Positions 42,583 through 51,525 of a DNA stretch of 61,073 nucleotides are shown in pieces (position 1 is the stretch's first letter; every line of letters begins with the position of its first letter). Below the pieces are notes generated by a model, which saw only the letters and a program-made list of their open reading frames with translations, did no database searches and was not told the origin of the DNA. This DNA comes from an uncultured Pelagibacteraceae bacterium (GTDB lineage: Bacteria; Pseudomonadota; Alphaproteobacteria; Pelagibacterales; Pelagibacteraceae): NCBI GenBank assembly GCA_902600855.1, contig CACKKY010000003.1, forward strand, positions 1 to 61,073, given 5' to 3'. The position numbers and the translations under genes are program-made.

Positions 42583-43451
42583 TAATTATTAGTCCTTAAT
42601 TTAAACATTGAATAGAACTGTAGCATAACTGCAAATAAAATTATTGCTCCACCTATTAAGCCATAAAGTGATGGTCTCTCACTAACAAATAAAAAAGCCC
42701 ATAGCGGTCCAAGAACTGATTCTGATAACATAATAATACCCACTGTAGCTGAAGGAGTTGTTCTTGCTCCGATAGTAATAAATATAAATCCAAAACCAAC
42801 TTGAAAAAATCCCGCTAAAAATCCAAGAAATATATCATGATTAGAAATCATAATTTTTGTAGATAACACATAACCAATTATACAAGAACTTATACCTGCT
42901 ATAAATTGAGCTGGCACCATATCAACCTTAGGAAATTTCCTTACGATGATAATTAAAACCGCAAATGTAATTGGCATTGAAAAGGCTGCTAAATTTCCTG
43001 ATAATTCACCTGGGGTTAAAGAGTTACCAACCATTAACAAAACACCCGACATAGCTAAAATTATAGATGTTAAGGTCAGTGCAGTAATTTTTTCTTTTAA
43101 AAAAAAATATCCAAATATTGCTAAGAATAAAATTTGTAAAGATATTATGAAATTAGTGTTAGCAACTGTAGTATTATACATTGCAAAAACGTACCCACAA
43201 AAACCAAAAGATAAAACTATCCCGCCAATTAAGCCCGGCACACCAGACTCGAAAAAAGCTTTAATTGTGTTCTTTTTATAAGTGAGAATTAAAAATGTTA
43301 ATACAGTTAAAGAAAAAAACATCGATCTCCAAAACAAAATTTGCCACAATGTAGATCCCTCAAAAGATTTAACTATTAAGCCACCAAAACTTAAACTTAA
43401 CGCTCCTAAAAAAATTAATAATGGTCCTGGTAGTTTTGTAATTAAATTCAT
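42582..43451 (-). CDS. EamA/DMT family permease
   Basis: A 289-aa protein with about ten hydrophobic segments in two EamA repeats ('GLIVKSFEGSTLWQILFWRSMFF' region, 'TVANTNFIISLQILFLAIFGYFFLKE' region, 'TTPSATVGIIMLSESVLGPLWAFLF' region). It overlaps pxpC upstream by 4 bp and the flavoprotein gene downstream by 1 bp. It therefore bridges the oxoprolinase and lipid genes in one transcription unit. The substrate is unknown. Confidence 0.84.
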   Translation of the reverse strand: MNLITKLPGPLLIFLGALSLSFGGLIVKSFEGSTLWQILFWRSMFFSLTVLTFLILTYKKNTIKAFFESGVPGLIGGIVLSFGFCGYVFAMYNTTVANTNFIISLQILFLAIFGYFFLKEKITALTLTSIILAMSGVLLMVGNSLTPGELSGNLAAFSMPITFAVLIIIVRKFPKVDMVPAQFIAGISSCIIGYVLSTKIMISNHDIFLGFLAGFFQVGFGFIFITIGARTTPSATVGIIMLSESVLGPLWAFLFVSERPSLYGLIGGAIILFAVMLQFYSMFKLRTNN

Positions 43452-44395
43452 TTTATTTGAGAAAGAATATTTTTTGTTTCCATTTGATATAAGCTAAATA
43501 AAGTTTCTGCATCAGATAATTCAACCTCTTGAAATTTAATATGAGAACCAGATTTTAATTGAACAAGTTGGTCATAATCTGCACTTATCACAACACCAAT
43601 TTTTGGATACCCGCCAATTGTCCCATGATCTGAAAGCATAATTATTGGATTTCCATCTGCTGGAATTTGTATCACACCCTTAACTAAACCCTCTGATTTT
43701 ATATTAGTATCAACGTTATTTTCAATTTTTGGACCTTCTAACCTCATTCCCATTCTATCTGATAATTTTGAAACAGTAAAAACTTTGTTAAAAAAGTTAT
43801 GGACTCCCTCTTTAGAAAAATAATCATAATTAGTTCCTTTAATTACTCTAATCTTTTCTATTACTTTTTTTGTATAATCTGACCTTTTTTTAATTTGGAA
43901 TGTAGAAATTTTTGAAATTTCTATTTTTTGTCCATCTGAGAATTTTTTTCCATTATTAGCCCCTATATTTGCTCTGGTATTTGTTGAACAACTGCCCCAT
44001 TGATATTTCAAATTAAACTCGCCACTGATAGCAAAATAACCATAGACAGATTTATTAGTTGATAAGATGTCTATTTCATCACCATTATTAATTTCATAAC
44101 TTTCATAAGATTTTCCTTCATATACCTTTCCATCAATCTTCAAATTAAAAAAGACATCCCCAGTAATTGCAATATTTATTTTTTTGCCCCTATATTTCAA
44201 TAATGGTCCTTGATAAGCAAACTCGATAACTGGTAAATTTAAATCATTATTAACTAAATTATTTGCTATTAAATAATTTCTATTATCCATAGCGCCACTA
44301 AATGGAACTCCAATATGATATAGATTTGATCTTCCCGCATCCTGAAACGTTGTGTTTATTCCTGCCCTAATTACTTCAAAATAATTTTTAGTCAT
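43448..44395 (-). CDS. pxpC: 5-oxoprolinase subunit C (PxpC, biotin-dependent-carboxylase-like)
   Basis: PxpABC hydrolyses 5-oxoproline to glutamate with ATP. The 315-aa PxpC/KipA-like protein has 'GINTTFQDAGRSNLYHIGVPFSGAMDNRN' region, 'EFAYQGPLLKYRG', 'DRMGMRLEGP' and 'LVKGVIQIPADGNPIIMLSDHGTIGGYPKIG' regions, all typical. It overlaps pxpB upstream by 8 bp. pxpA is divergent right beside pxpB, so all three subunits are present. Confidence 0.92.
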   Translation of the reverse strand: MTKNYFEVIRAGINTTFQDAGRSNLYHIGVPFSGAMDNRNYLIANNLVNNDLNLPVIEFAYQGPLLKYRGKKINIAITGDVFFNLKIDGKVYEGKSYESYEINNGDEIDILSTNKSVYGYFAISGEFNLKYQWGSCSTNTRANIGANNGKKFSDGQKIEISKISTFQIKKRSDYTKKVIEKIRVIKGTNYDYFSKEGVHNFFNKVFTVSKLSDRMGMRLEGPKIENNVDTNIKSEGLVKGVIQIPADGNPIIMLSDHGTIGGYPKIGVVISADYDQLVQLKSGSHIKFQEVELSDAETLFSLYQMETKNILSQIK

Positions 44396-45062
44396 TAAAT
44401 TTATTGTATTTATTAATATCTATTCTCTTAAAAACAATTGTATCCCCAGGACTTATCAAATTTGGATTTACTTCGTTTTTATTATCAAAAACATTAATAG
44501 GTGTATTTCCAATAATATTCCATCCTCCTGGACTTTCAAAAGTATAAATATTGGTAAATTGTTCAGTCAATCCAATTGAACCTTTTGGCACTTTCACTCT
44601 AGGTGTTTCCAATCTCTTTGCTCGCATATTTTTATCAAGATCTCCGAGAAATGGCATTCCTGCAATAAAACCTGTCATATAACAAAAATATTCATTTTTT
44701 AAAAAATTATCAAAAATTTTTTCTCTCTCTAGGTTTAATTTGTTTTCTAGTCTTTTTATATCTAATGAAAATAATTCATCACAACAAATTGGAATTTCTA
44801 TTTTTTTAGAAGATAAACTTTCTTTTTTATTTATAGATAAATTTTCAATTATTTTTTTCAATTTACTAAAATTTGTTATTCCTAGATCAAAAGAAATAAT
44901 TAATTTATTATAAGATGGGGTAAGATTATTAATGCCATAAATATTGCTTTTTTTTATACTTTGGTAATATTTAATAACCTCAGTATTTGTCTCTCTGTTA
45001 ACAATATTTCCAAAATCACAATATAATGCTGCATCACCAAGATTGGATATATTTTTTATCAT
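44388..45062 (-). CDS. pxpB: 5-oxoprolinase subunit B (PxpB, KipI-like)
   Basis: The 224-aa protein begins 'NLGDAALYCDFG', has 'IPICCDELFSLDI' (family 'IPVxYxxExGPDL'), 'YFCYMTGFIAGMPFLGDLDKNM' region, 'RVKVPKGSIGLTEQFTNIY' and 'PGGWNIIGNTPINVFD'. These are the KipI/PxpB blocks. It starts 27 bp from the divergent pxpA ATG. 5-Oxoproline arises spontaneously from glutamine and from glutathione turnover; gshA-gshB lie 30 kb away. Confidence 0.92.
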   Translation of the reverse strand: MIKNISNLGDAALYCDFGNIVNRETNTEVIKYYQSIKKSNIYGINNLTPSYNKLIISFDLGITNFSKLKKIIENLSINKKESLSSKKIEIPICCDELFSLDIKRLENKLNLEREKIFDNFLKNEYFCYMTGFIAGMPFLGDLDKNMRAKRLETPRVKVPKGSIGLTEQFTNIYTFESPGGWNIIGNTPINVFDNKNEVNPNLISPGDTIVFKRIDINKYNKFND

Positions 45063-45089
45063 GCCATGTTATACTTAACTATTATAACT

Positions 45090-45863
45090 ATGGAAATTAA
45101 TATAAATTGTGATTTAGGGGAAAAATCTAAGCATCATTCAAATGTAAATGATCCAGATTTATTAAAAATTGTAAATTCAGCAAATATTGCATGCGGTTTT
45201 CATGCTGGAGATGAAAATACTATGCACGAAGTTATTAAGATTTCTAAAAATAATGGAGTTAGTATTGGTGCGCATCCATCATTCAATGATCCTGAAAATT
45301 TTGGAAGAACACGTATTAACTTATCATCGATAGAAATCAAAAGACTAATAATTGAACAGTATGAAATTTTACAAGATATAGCTCTAAAATATAATGAAAA
45401 GGTAAGTCATATTAAGCCTCACGGAGCTTTAAACAATATGGCTTGTGAAGATATTGAGTTAGCTAATATTATTGCAAAAACTATAAATGAAATTAGTAAA
45501 GATTTGATCTATCTCGTTCCTACTGGTTCTAAAATGGAATTAGCTGCAAAAAAATTTAATATGAAGATAGCATGTGAAATATTTGCAGATAGGAATTATG
45601 AGGACGATGGAAATTTAGTTTCTAGAAAAAAATCAAATGCTTTAATTACTGATCCTGAAGAAGCTAAAAGACATGTATTAAGTATGGTTCAAAATCAGTC
45701 ACTTAATTGTCACAGTGGAAAACAAATACCTTGTGAAATTGACTCTGTGTGTATACATGGTGATAATTTGAACTCGTTAGCGACAGCAGAGTCTATAAAA
45801 AAAATGCTTATAACTAATGGTCTCAAATTAAAACCTTTAAATTCAATGGAGAAATTTATTTAA
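45090..45863 (+). CDS. pxpA: 5-oxoprolinase subunit A (PxpA, LamB/YcsF family)
   Basis: I place the start at the ATG at 45090 (257 aa), directly before the family opening 'ININCDLGE'; an upstream ATG at 45066 adds eight non-conserved residues. Conserved blocks are 'NIACGFHAGDENTM', 'IGAHPSFNDPENFGR', 'VSHIKPHGALNNMA', 'EIFADRNYEDDGNLVSRK' and 'ICVHGD'-like 'VCIHGDN'. It is divergent from pxpB. The stop shares a base with the following TPR gene. Confidence 0.94.
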   Translation: MEININCDLGEKSKHHSNVNDPDLLKIVNSANIACGFHAGDENTMHEVIKISKNNGVSIGAHPSFNDPENFGRTRINLSSIEIKRLIIEQYEILQDIALKYNEKVSHIKPHGALNNMACEDIELANIIAKTINEISKDLIYLVPTGSKMELAAKKFNMKIACEIFADRNYEDDGNLVSRKKSNALITDPEEAKRHVLSMVQNQSLNCHSGKQIPCEIDSVCIHGDNLNSLATAESIKKMLITNGLKLKPLNSMEKFI

Positions 45864-46357
45864 TGATAAAAAAATTTTTTGTTACATGCTTGCTATCAAT
45901 AATTTTACTTAATAACGCTAATGCTGCGGGAAGTAGTAATGATAGTACTTCATCTAAAGTAAAATCTGATTATGATAAAGCTATAGTATTAGTAAAGTCA
46001 GCTAAAAAATATGAGGAAAAAGATAAAAACAATAAAGCAATTAAGAGATATAAAAAGGCTCAAAAACTTTTACTTAAATCTAATGAAGCTAAACCTAATA
46101 ATGCTGATACGCTAAATTATTTAGGATTTACTACTCGAAAACTCGGTGATTATGAAAATGGAGAAAAGTACTATCTTCAAGGATTAAACATTGAGCCAAA
46201 TCATATAGGAATAAATGAATATCTTGGTGAACTTTATGTAGCAACAAATAGAATTGATCTTGCTAAAGAAAGATTAAAGATTTTAGAAAATTGTAATTGT
46301 GAAGAATATTCAGAACTTAAACAAATAATTGATGGCACAAAGAAATCAAAATATTAA
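45863..46357 (+). CDS. Exported TPR-repeat protein
   Basis: The 164-aa protein has an N-terminal signal peptide (hydrophobic core residues 4-18, likely cleavage after 'NANA'). Two to three TPR-like helices follow, around residues 45-135 ('NNADTLNYLGFTTRKLGDYENGEKYYLQGL', 'NHIGINEYLGELYVATNRIDLAKERL' regions). A Cys pair 'NCNCEEY' lies near 145. It is probably periplasmic and involved in protein contacts. No specific role is evident. It overlaps the pxpA stop by one base. Confidence 0.75.
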   Translation: MIKKFFVTCLLSIILLNNANAAGSSNDSTSSKVKSDYDKAIVLVKSAKKYEEKDKNNKAIKRYKKAQKLLLKSNEAKPNNADTLNYLGFTTRKLGDYENGEKYYLQGLNIEPNHIGINEYLGELYVATNRIDLAKERLKILENCNCEEYSELKQIIDGTKKSKY

Positions 46358-46388
46358 TTTTTATTTAAATAAATTTTATTATTTTTAA

Positions 46389-46419
46389 TTGAAATATTTA
46401 AGATTTAAAATATTATAAT
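46389..46419 (+). promoter_or_regulatory. Candidate promoter immediately before terC
   Basis: TATAAT at 46414-46419 with TTGAAA at 46389-46394 (19-bp spacer). The terC TTG codon begins 7 bp after the -10 box, where transcription would be expected to start, so the mRNA would be leaderless. The spacer is longer than ideal, and AT-rich DNA gives chance matches. Confidence 0.35.
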
Positions 46420-46425
46420 TGTACT

Positions 46426-47037
46426 TTGTTAGAAGAATTACTCATACTCCTTCAAATTGTCTTTATTGATATTATTTTAGCTGCTGATAATGCTATCATA
46501 ATTGGTTTAATTGCTGCTAACTTTGTTCCTAAAAATAGAAAACAAATAATTTTATGGGGTGTGGCAGGAGCTTTAATTTTTAAAATTATTTTTGCTATTT
46601 TTGCAACTTATTTATTTAAATTCTATTTTATTAAAATTTTAGGAGGATTGTTATTAGTATGGATAGTTAATGATTTAAGAAAAGACTTGTTTGAAATTAA
46701 AAAGATAAAATCCCCAACAAAAAAATCTAAAGAACCATCTTATATTCAAAGTGTTTATAAAGTTTTATTCGCAGATATAACAATTAGTTTCGATAATGTT
46801 ATTGGGGTAGTTGGAGCTTCAAAAGGAAACTTTGGTTTTATGATATTTGGTCTAGTTCTCTCAGTAGTTCTTACAGGTGCACTTGCAACATATTTAGCAA
46901 ACTATATACAAAAACATCTTTGGATAGCCTATGTGGGGTTAGGCTTTATCTTATTAATAGCTATTCAGCTGATTATTGGAGGTCTTGTAGATTTAGAAAT
47001 ACTCTCCATAAATCAGGAATTTAAAAAATATTTTTAG
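46426..47037 (+). CDS. TerC family membrane protein
   Basis: The 203-aa protein has about six membrane segments and the TerC hallmarks 'DIILAADNAIIIGLIAA' near 15-31 and 'DITISFDNVIGVVGASKGN' near 116-134. These acidic residues in membranes are thought to bind metal ions; characterised relatives export manganese or calcium and help metalate exported proteins. The start is a TTG at 46426, as stops block any upstream start in frame. The 3' end overlaps panB by 4 bp. Confidence 0.88.
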   Translation: MLEELLILLQIVFIDIILAADNAIIIGLIAANFVPKNRKQIILWGVAGALIFKIIFAIFATYLFKFYFIKILGGLLLVWIVNDLRKDLFEIKKIKSPTKKSKEPSYIQSVYKVLFADITISFDNVIGVVGASKGNFGFMIFGLVLSVVLTGALATYLANYIQKHLWIAYVGLGFILLIAIQLIIGGLVDLEILSINQEFKKYF

Positions 47038-47810
47038 TAAGAGTGCTTTTGTGAGGGATATTTTTTAAGTTTTACCTCTGTTCTAAACTTTTTTAATCCT
47101 AATTTTATATATTTTTTTATATTTACGAATTTTTTCACAAATCTTACTTTTGTATTATTTAAACCTATTAAATCATCTGTAACAAGAACTTGTCCGTCAC
47201 AATATTTTGATGAACCTATTCCAATAGTTGGTATTTTTAATTTTTCAGTCATTTGCTGTGCTGTAGATGTTTTTATACACTCTAGAACAATCGCAAATAC
47301 ACCACTCTTTTCTAACAAAATGGAATCATTTAATAATTTTCTTTTTTCGTGATTAGTTTTACCAGTAGATTTAAATTTACCTTTAATAGATTGTGGCAAT
47401 ACACCGAGATGTCCCATAACAGGGATATTATTTTTAATTAAATAATTAATTTGATTAATAATCTTTTTACCACCCTCTAATTTAACAGCATCACACCTTG
47501 TTTCTTTAATAATTTTTCTTGCATTTTTTAATGCATCACTTTTAGAATTGTACGTGTTAAATGGCATATCAACTACCATTAGACTTTTTTTAATTCCCAT
47601 TTTAACACTTTTTGAATGTTCTATCATATTACTTAGGGTTACTTTCCTTGTAGTATTATAATTATATAGGACAGAACCTAACGAGTCTCCAACTAGCGTT
47701 ATATCAGCGAAATTATCAACTTCTTCAGCAATATTTTTTGAGTAAGCAGTAAGACAAATAATTTTAGATTTATTTTTTTTATTAATAATTTTTTTTATTT
47801 TATTATTCAT
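47034..47810 (-). CDS. panB: 3-methyl-2-oxobutanoate hydroxymethyltransferase PanB
   Basis: PanB adds a hydroxymethyl group from methylene-tetrahydrofolate to 2-oxoisovalerate, the first committed step to pantothenate. The 258-aa protein has 'CLTAYSKNIAEEVDNFADITLVGDSLG' region (Mg site 'VGDSLG'), 'DMPFNTY', 'CDAVKLEGG', 'IPVMGHLGVLPQS' and 'IPTIGIGSSKYCDGQVLVTDDLIGL' regions. It sits directly behind guaA (0-bp gap). panC is not in the window. Confidence 0.93.
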   Translation of the reverse strand: MNNKIKKIINKKNKSKIICLTAYSKNIAEEVDNFADITLVGDSLGSVLYNYNTTRKVTLSNMIEHSKSVKMGIKKSLMVVDMPFNTYNSKSDALKNARKIIKETRCDAVKLEGGKKIINQINYLIKNNIPVMGHLGVLPQSIKGKFKSTGKTNHEKRKLLNDSILLEKSGVFAIVLECIKTSTAQQMTEKLKIPTIGIGSSKYCDGQVLVTDDLIGLNNTKVRFVKKFVNIKKYIKLGLKKFRTEVKLKKYPSQKHSY

Positions 47811-49373
47811 TTATTCAAGCTCAATAGTACTTGGTGGTTTTGAAGTAATATCATAAACCACTCTATTTATCCCTCTTATACTATTTACTATTCTGTTAGA
47901 GATTGTTTGCATAAATGACTTTTTAAATTCATAAAAATCAGCCGTCATACCATCTTGAGAGGTAATAGCTCTCAACAAGCATAAATATTCATAAGTTCTA
48001 TTATCACCCATAACACCTACTGTCTTAACCGGTAATAGAGCTGCATATGCTTGCCAAATTTTATCATATAAACCATATTCTTTTAATCCTCTAATAAATT
48101 GGTCATCAGCTTCTTTTAAAATTTCAATTTTATTTTTTGTTATAATACCAGGCATCCTGATTGCCAATCCAGGTCCTGGAAAAGGATGTCTAGAAATTAT
48201 TTCTTTATTTAAATTTAATTCAAGACCTAATTTTCTTACCTCATCTTTAAATAAGAATCTTAATGGTTCGACTAGTTCAAGTTTCATTTTATTTGGCAGT
48301 CCGCCAACATTATGATGTGATTTAATTTTAGAAGTTTGACTACCCGTGACTGATTTACTTTCAATAAGATCTGGATATAGAGTGCCCTGAGCTAAAAATT
48401 TAACATTCTTTATTTTTTTAGAGTAACGCTCAAATACTTTTATAAAAAGATTGCCAATAATTTTTCTTTTTTTCTCGGGATTAGAAACATTATTTAATTT
48501 ACTAATAAACTCTTTTTCAGCATTTACATAAATCAAATTCATCTTTAATCTTTTTTTAAATGTTTTCACCACTTGGATTTCCTCATTTTTTCTCAAAAGA
48601 CCAGTATTTACAAATATACAATACAATTTTTTCCCTATAGCTTTATTTAAAAGTTGTGCGACCACACTACTATCAACTCCACCTGATAAAGCACAAATTA
48701 CTTTTTTAGAACCTACTTGATCTTTAATTTCTTTTATAAGTTTTATTTTTTGATCTTTTGATGACCAATTTTTTTTAATCTTACATATCAAAAATAAAAA
48801 ATTACTGATTATTTTTTTTCCATTTTCAGTATGGGTCACCTCTGGATGAAATTGAACACCGAAAAAATTTTTTAATTTATTTTCTACAATTGCAAACTTT
48901 GAATTTTTACTTGAAGCAACTACCTGAAAATTTTTTGGTAATTTAGAAACTTGATCTGCATGACTCATCCAGGCTTTTTTAAATTTTTCTCTCTTAAAAT
49001 AATTCTTAGTTAATAAGCTACTTCTTCTTTTATATATCTTTGCTAAACCAAATTCTCTGTGTTTGGATTGTTTAACTCTTCCACCGTTTATCTTTGATAA
49101 AATTTGATGGCCAAAACAAATACCTAGTATGGGTATATTATTTTCAAGTATCTTTTCATCAAATGAATATTTGTTGATTTCATAAACATTTAATGGTCCA
49201 CCTGATAAAATTATCCCTTTTGTTTTTTTATTTATGATTGAATTTTTTATTTTTTTATGACTTATTATCTCACAAAAAACTCTTAATTCTCTAATTCTTC
49301 TCGCAATTAATTGGGTAAATTGTGAACCAAAATCTATAATTAGAATTTTATCAAGATTTTGATCAAGACTCAT
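47811..49373 (-). CDS. guaA: GMP synthase (glutamine-hydrolysing)
   Basis: GuaA converts XMP to GMP. The 520-aa protein has a class I glutaminase domain, with Cys in 'LGICFGHQI' and His/Glu in '[11 protein letters not shown]'. It also has the PP-loop ATP pyrophosphatase signature '[10 protein letters not shown]' near 220-229 and a C-terminal dimerisation domain ending 'PPSTIELE'. It lies downstream of guaB with one small TPR gene between, so IMP-to-GMP conversion is encoded in one operon. It overlaps that TPR gene by 11 bp. Confidence 0.96.
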   Translation of the reverse strand: MSLDQNLDKILIIDFGSQFTQLIARRIRELRVFCEIISHKKIKNSIINKKTKGIILSGGPLNVYEINKYSFDEKILENNIPILGICFGHQILSKINGGRVKQSKHREFGLAKIYKRRSSLLTKNYFKREKFKKAWMSHADQVSKLPKNFQVVASSKNSKFAIVENKLKNFFGVQFHPEVTHTENGKKIISNFLFLICKIKKNWSSKDQKIKLIKEIKDQVGSKKVICALSGGVDSSVVAQLLNKAIGKKLYCIFVNTGLLRKNEEIQVVKTFKKRLKMNLIYVNAEKEFISKLNNVSNPEKKRKIIGNLFIKVFERYSKKIKNVKFLAQGTLYPDLIESKSVTGSQTSKIKSHHNVGGLPNKMKLELVEPLRFLFKDEVRKLGLELNLNKEIISRHPFPGPGLAIRMPGIITKNKIEILKEADDQFIRGLKEYGLYDKIWQAYAALLPVKTVGVMGDNRTYEYLCLLRAITSQDGMTADFYEFKKSFMQTISNRIVNSIRGINRVVYDITSKPPSTIELE

Positions 49374-49800
49374 TTTTGGATTCTATATTTTTCAGAGACT
49401 CTCTTATTTTATCATTTTCTTCGCATAGATTTTTACAAACTTTTACAAATGTTTCAGATAATTTTTGTACTTTAGAATAATTTGATTTTTCTAATGCAAT
49501 TTTCATTGACATTAATATGGCTTCTTCATTACTAGGCTCAATTAATAAAACAGTTTCAAGATTTAGCTGTTCTTTTTTTTGTTCTTCTTTTTTATTATAT
49601 ATTTTGGCCAAATATAAATATGAGTCAACGTTTTTTGGATTAAAAACAATATTTCTCTCAAATAAAAATTTTGCATCATCATATTTTTTTTCTTTATACA
49701 TTTTAAGTGCTTCATCAAAAAAACTTTCTTTTCCAAATACTACACCTGTAAATGCAATTAAGATTAAAGCTGAAATTATAAATTTTATTATTCTAGTCAT
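49363..49800 (-). CDS. TPR-like protein between guaB and guaA
   Basis: The 145-aa protein has an N-terminal hydrophobic segment (residues 4-21) that looks like a signal peptide or anchor. TPR-like helical pairs follow around residues 28-125, with the TPR-like phrase '[20 protein letters not shown]'. A short '[11 protein letters not shown]' near 125-135 carries two cysteines. No named family is recognised. It shares one base with guaB and 11 bp with guaA, so its translation is coupled to theirs. Confidence 0.72.
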   Translation of the reverse strand: MTRIIKFIISALILIAFTGVVFGKESFFDEALKMYKEKKYDDAKFLFERNIVFNPKNVDSYLYLAKIYNKKEEQKKEQLNLETVLLIEPSNEEAILMSMKIALEKSNYSKVQKLSETFVKVCKNLCEENDKIRESLKNIESKNES

Positions 49801-50876
49801 TAATATTTATCATTATTTTTAACCACATCCACATTATGAACCATGCTTTCATAAAATCCTGCTTTTGTTATTTTAACAAAATTTGCTTTGGTTCTGAGTT
49901 TATCTACTACTTTAGAGCCTAAATAACCCATAGATGATTTTAATCCACCTATAAGTTTATAAATTATTAATCCTACTTTCCCTTTATATTTCACAAATCC
50001 TTCAACTCCTTCTGGAACATATTTGGAGTTATCTCTTTGTTTTTTTTGAAAATATCTATCAGCAGAACCTTTGTTCATAGCTCCAACAGAGCCCATCCCT
50101 CGAAAACTTTTGAACATTTTACCATTCTTATTAATTAATTTACCTGGAGTTTCATCTGTACCAGCAAATAAAGAACCAATCATAACAGCATCAGCACCAG
50201 CAGCAAAGGCCTTAGCAAGATCTCCTGAATATTTAATTCCACCATCTGAGATTATTTTAATTTTTTTATTTTTAATACCATTTTTAACAGAAAGAATAGC
50301 ACTTAATTGAGGGACACCAATCCCAGCTACTAACCGAGTAGTACAAATTGACCCTGGTCCAATTCCAACTTTCACAATATCAACTCCAAGTTTTATTAAA
50401 AATTTTGCTGCTTCTGGTGTAGCAATATTACCAGCACACAAAGCAATTTTTTTACTTTTAGTTTTTTTTATGAATTTTATAATTTCCGATACTTTTTTAG
50501 TATGACCGTGTGCTGTATCTACAACTATCAAGTCTAAACCTTCTTTCAAAATAGCTTTGGCTCGCTTAAGTTCATTTGGTCCAGCTCCTACAGCCGCGCC
50601 AACAAGTAATTTTTGTTTTTTTACTTTCTTTATTTCTGAAATCTGTTTTTTTATATCTAGATTTCTATGTATGACTCCGATACCCCCAGCTTTTGCAATT
50701 GCTATTGCCATCTTGCTCTCTGTTACAGTGTCCATAGCAGCTGATAATAAAGGAATTTTAAGTTTAAGATTTTTTGTTAAATTTACACTTGTATCTACTT
50801 CTGACGGAAGTATTTCCGAATAAGTTGGTGTTAAAGTAACATCATCAAAGGTAAGTGCTTCTTTTATTGAAACCAT
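49800..50876 (-). CDS. guaB: IMP dehydrogenase lacking CBS (Bateman) domains
   Basis: GuaB oxidises IMP to XMP with NAD+. The catalytic barrel is complete: '[23 protein letters not shown]' region, 'SAAMDTVTE', 'DTAHGHT', the active-site loop '[21 protein letters not shown]' region with Cys178, '[33 protein letters not shown]' region and the flap '[13 protein letters not shown]'. At 358 aa it is about 130 residues shorter than usual. Between '[13 protein letters not shown]' and 'KLLVGAAVG' only a few residues remain where two CBS domains normally sit. Nucleotide feedback through CBS would be absent. Confidence 0.93.
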   Translation of the reverse strand: MVSIKEALTFDDVTLTPTYSEILPSEVDTSVNLTKNLKLKIPLLSAAMDTVTESKMAIAIAKAGGIGVIHRNLDIKKQISEIKKVKKQKLLVGAAVGAGPNELKRAKAILKEGLDLIVVDTAHGHTKKVSEIIKFIKKTKSKKIALCAGNIATPEAAKFLIKLGVDIVKVGIGPGSICTTRLVAGIGVPQLSAILSVKNGIKNKKIKIISDGGIKYSGDLAKAFAAGADAVMIGSLFAGTDETPGKLINKNGKMFKSFRGMGSVGAMNKGSADRYFQKKQRDNSKYVPEGVEGFVKYKGKVGLIIYKLIGGLKSSMGYLGSKVVDKLRTKANFVKITKAGFYESMVHNVDVVKNNDKY

Positions 50877-50913
50877 GATCTTTTATATATGATTCTTTAA
50901 AATTTTAAAGTCT

Positions 50914-51525
50914 CTATCTAAGTTTTCTACAAACTATAAAGCTTTCCTTAGAATCTTTTCGGCTAGATTTTGGTTTAAAAACCTTTACTTCTTTAAAAAT
51001 TTTTTTTCCTTCAGCAACTATTTCGTTAAATGTTCCTCCCATGAAAATTTTAGATATGAAATATCCATCTATTGAAATAACATCTTTTGAAAAATTCATC
51101 GCTTCTTTACATAATTCTCCAGTTTGAATTGAGTCTATATTCTTTATACCCGTCGTATTAACTGCCATGTCGGATATTACAGCATCTACTTTTTTTTTTA
51201 GGTGATTTTTAATAGCATTTTGAGTTGAAATATCAGTAAAATCTCCTTTTATTTGAGTTACTCCATCTATTAATTCTATATCTTTTATATCTATAGAAAC
51301 TAACTTTCCATTCTTTACAACTTTTGAAACATATTGAGACCAGCTTCCAGGTGCTGCTCCTAAATCAATTACTTGCATACCTCCTTTAAAAACTTTGAAT
51401 TTTTCATCTATTTCTTTTAGTTTGTAAGCAGATCTAGCTCTATAACCATCAATTTTTGATTGTTTTACGTACGTATCTCTTCTTTGTTTGTTCACCCAAA
51501 TCTTTGAAATTTTATTTTTTTTCAA
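50914..51525 (-). CDS. rlmE: 23S rRNA 2'-O-ribose U2552 methyltransferase RlmE (FtsJ)
   Basis: RlmE methylates U2552 in the 23S A-loop during 50S assembly. The 203-aa protein has 'DGYRARSAYKLKEIDEKF', the SAM loop 'VIDLGAAPGSWSQ' near 53-65, 'SDMAVNTTG' (family 'SDMAPNxxG') and 'GGTFNEIV'. The K-D-K-E catalytic set is visible as Lys near 35, Asp in 'VISDMA', Lys in 'YFISKIF' and Glu in 'DSKESFIVC'. The start is a TTG placed immediately after the pssA stop. Confidence 0.92.
   Translation of the reverse strand: MKKNKISKIWVNKQRRDTYVKQSKIDGYRARSAYKLKEIDEKFKVFKGGMQVIDLGAAPGSWSQYVSKVVKNGKLVSIDIKDIELIDGVTQIKGDFTDISTQNAIKNHLKKKVDAVISDMAVNTTGIKNIDSIQTGELCKEAMNFSKDVISIDGYFISKIFMGGTFNEIVAEGKKIFKEVKVFKPKSSRKDSKESFIVCRKLR

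Noticed and set aside
42946..43281. Plus-strand 111-codon open frame
   Set aside because: Antisense shadow of an EamA permease gene; lysine/isoleucine-rich frame without family features.
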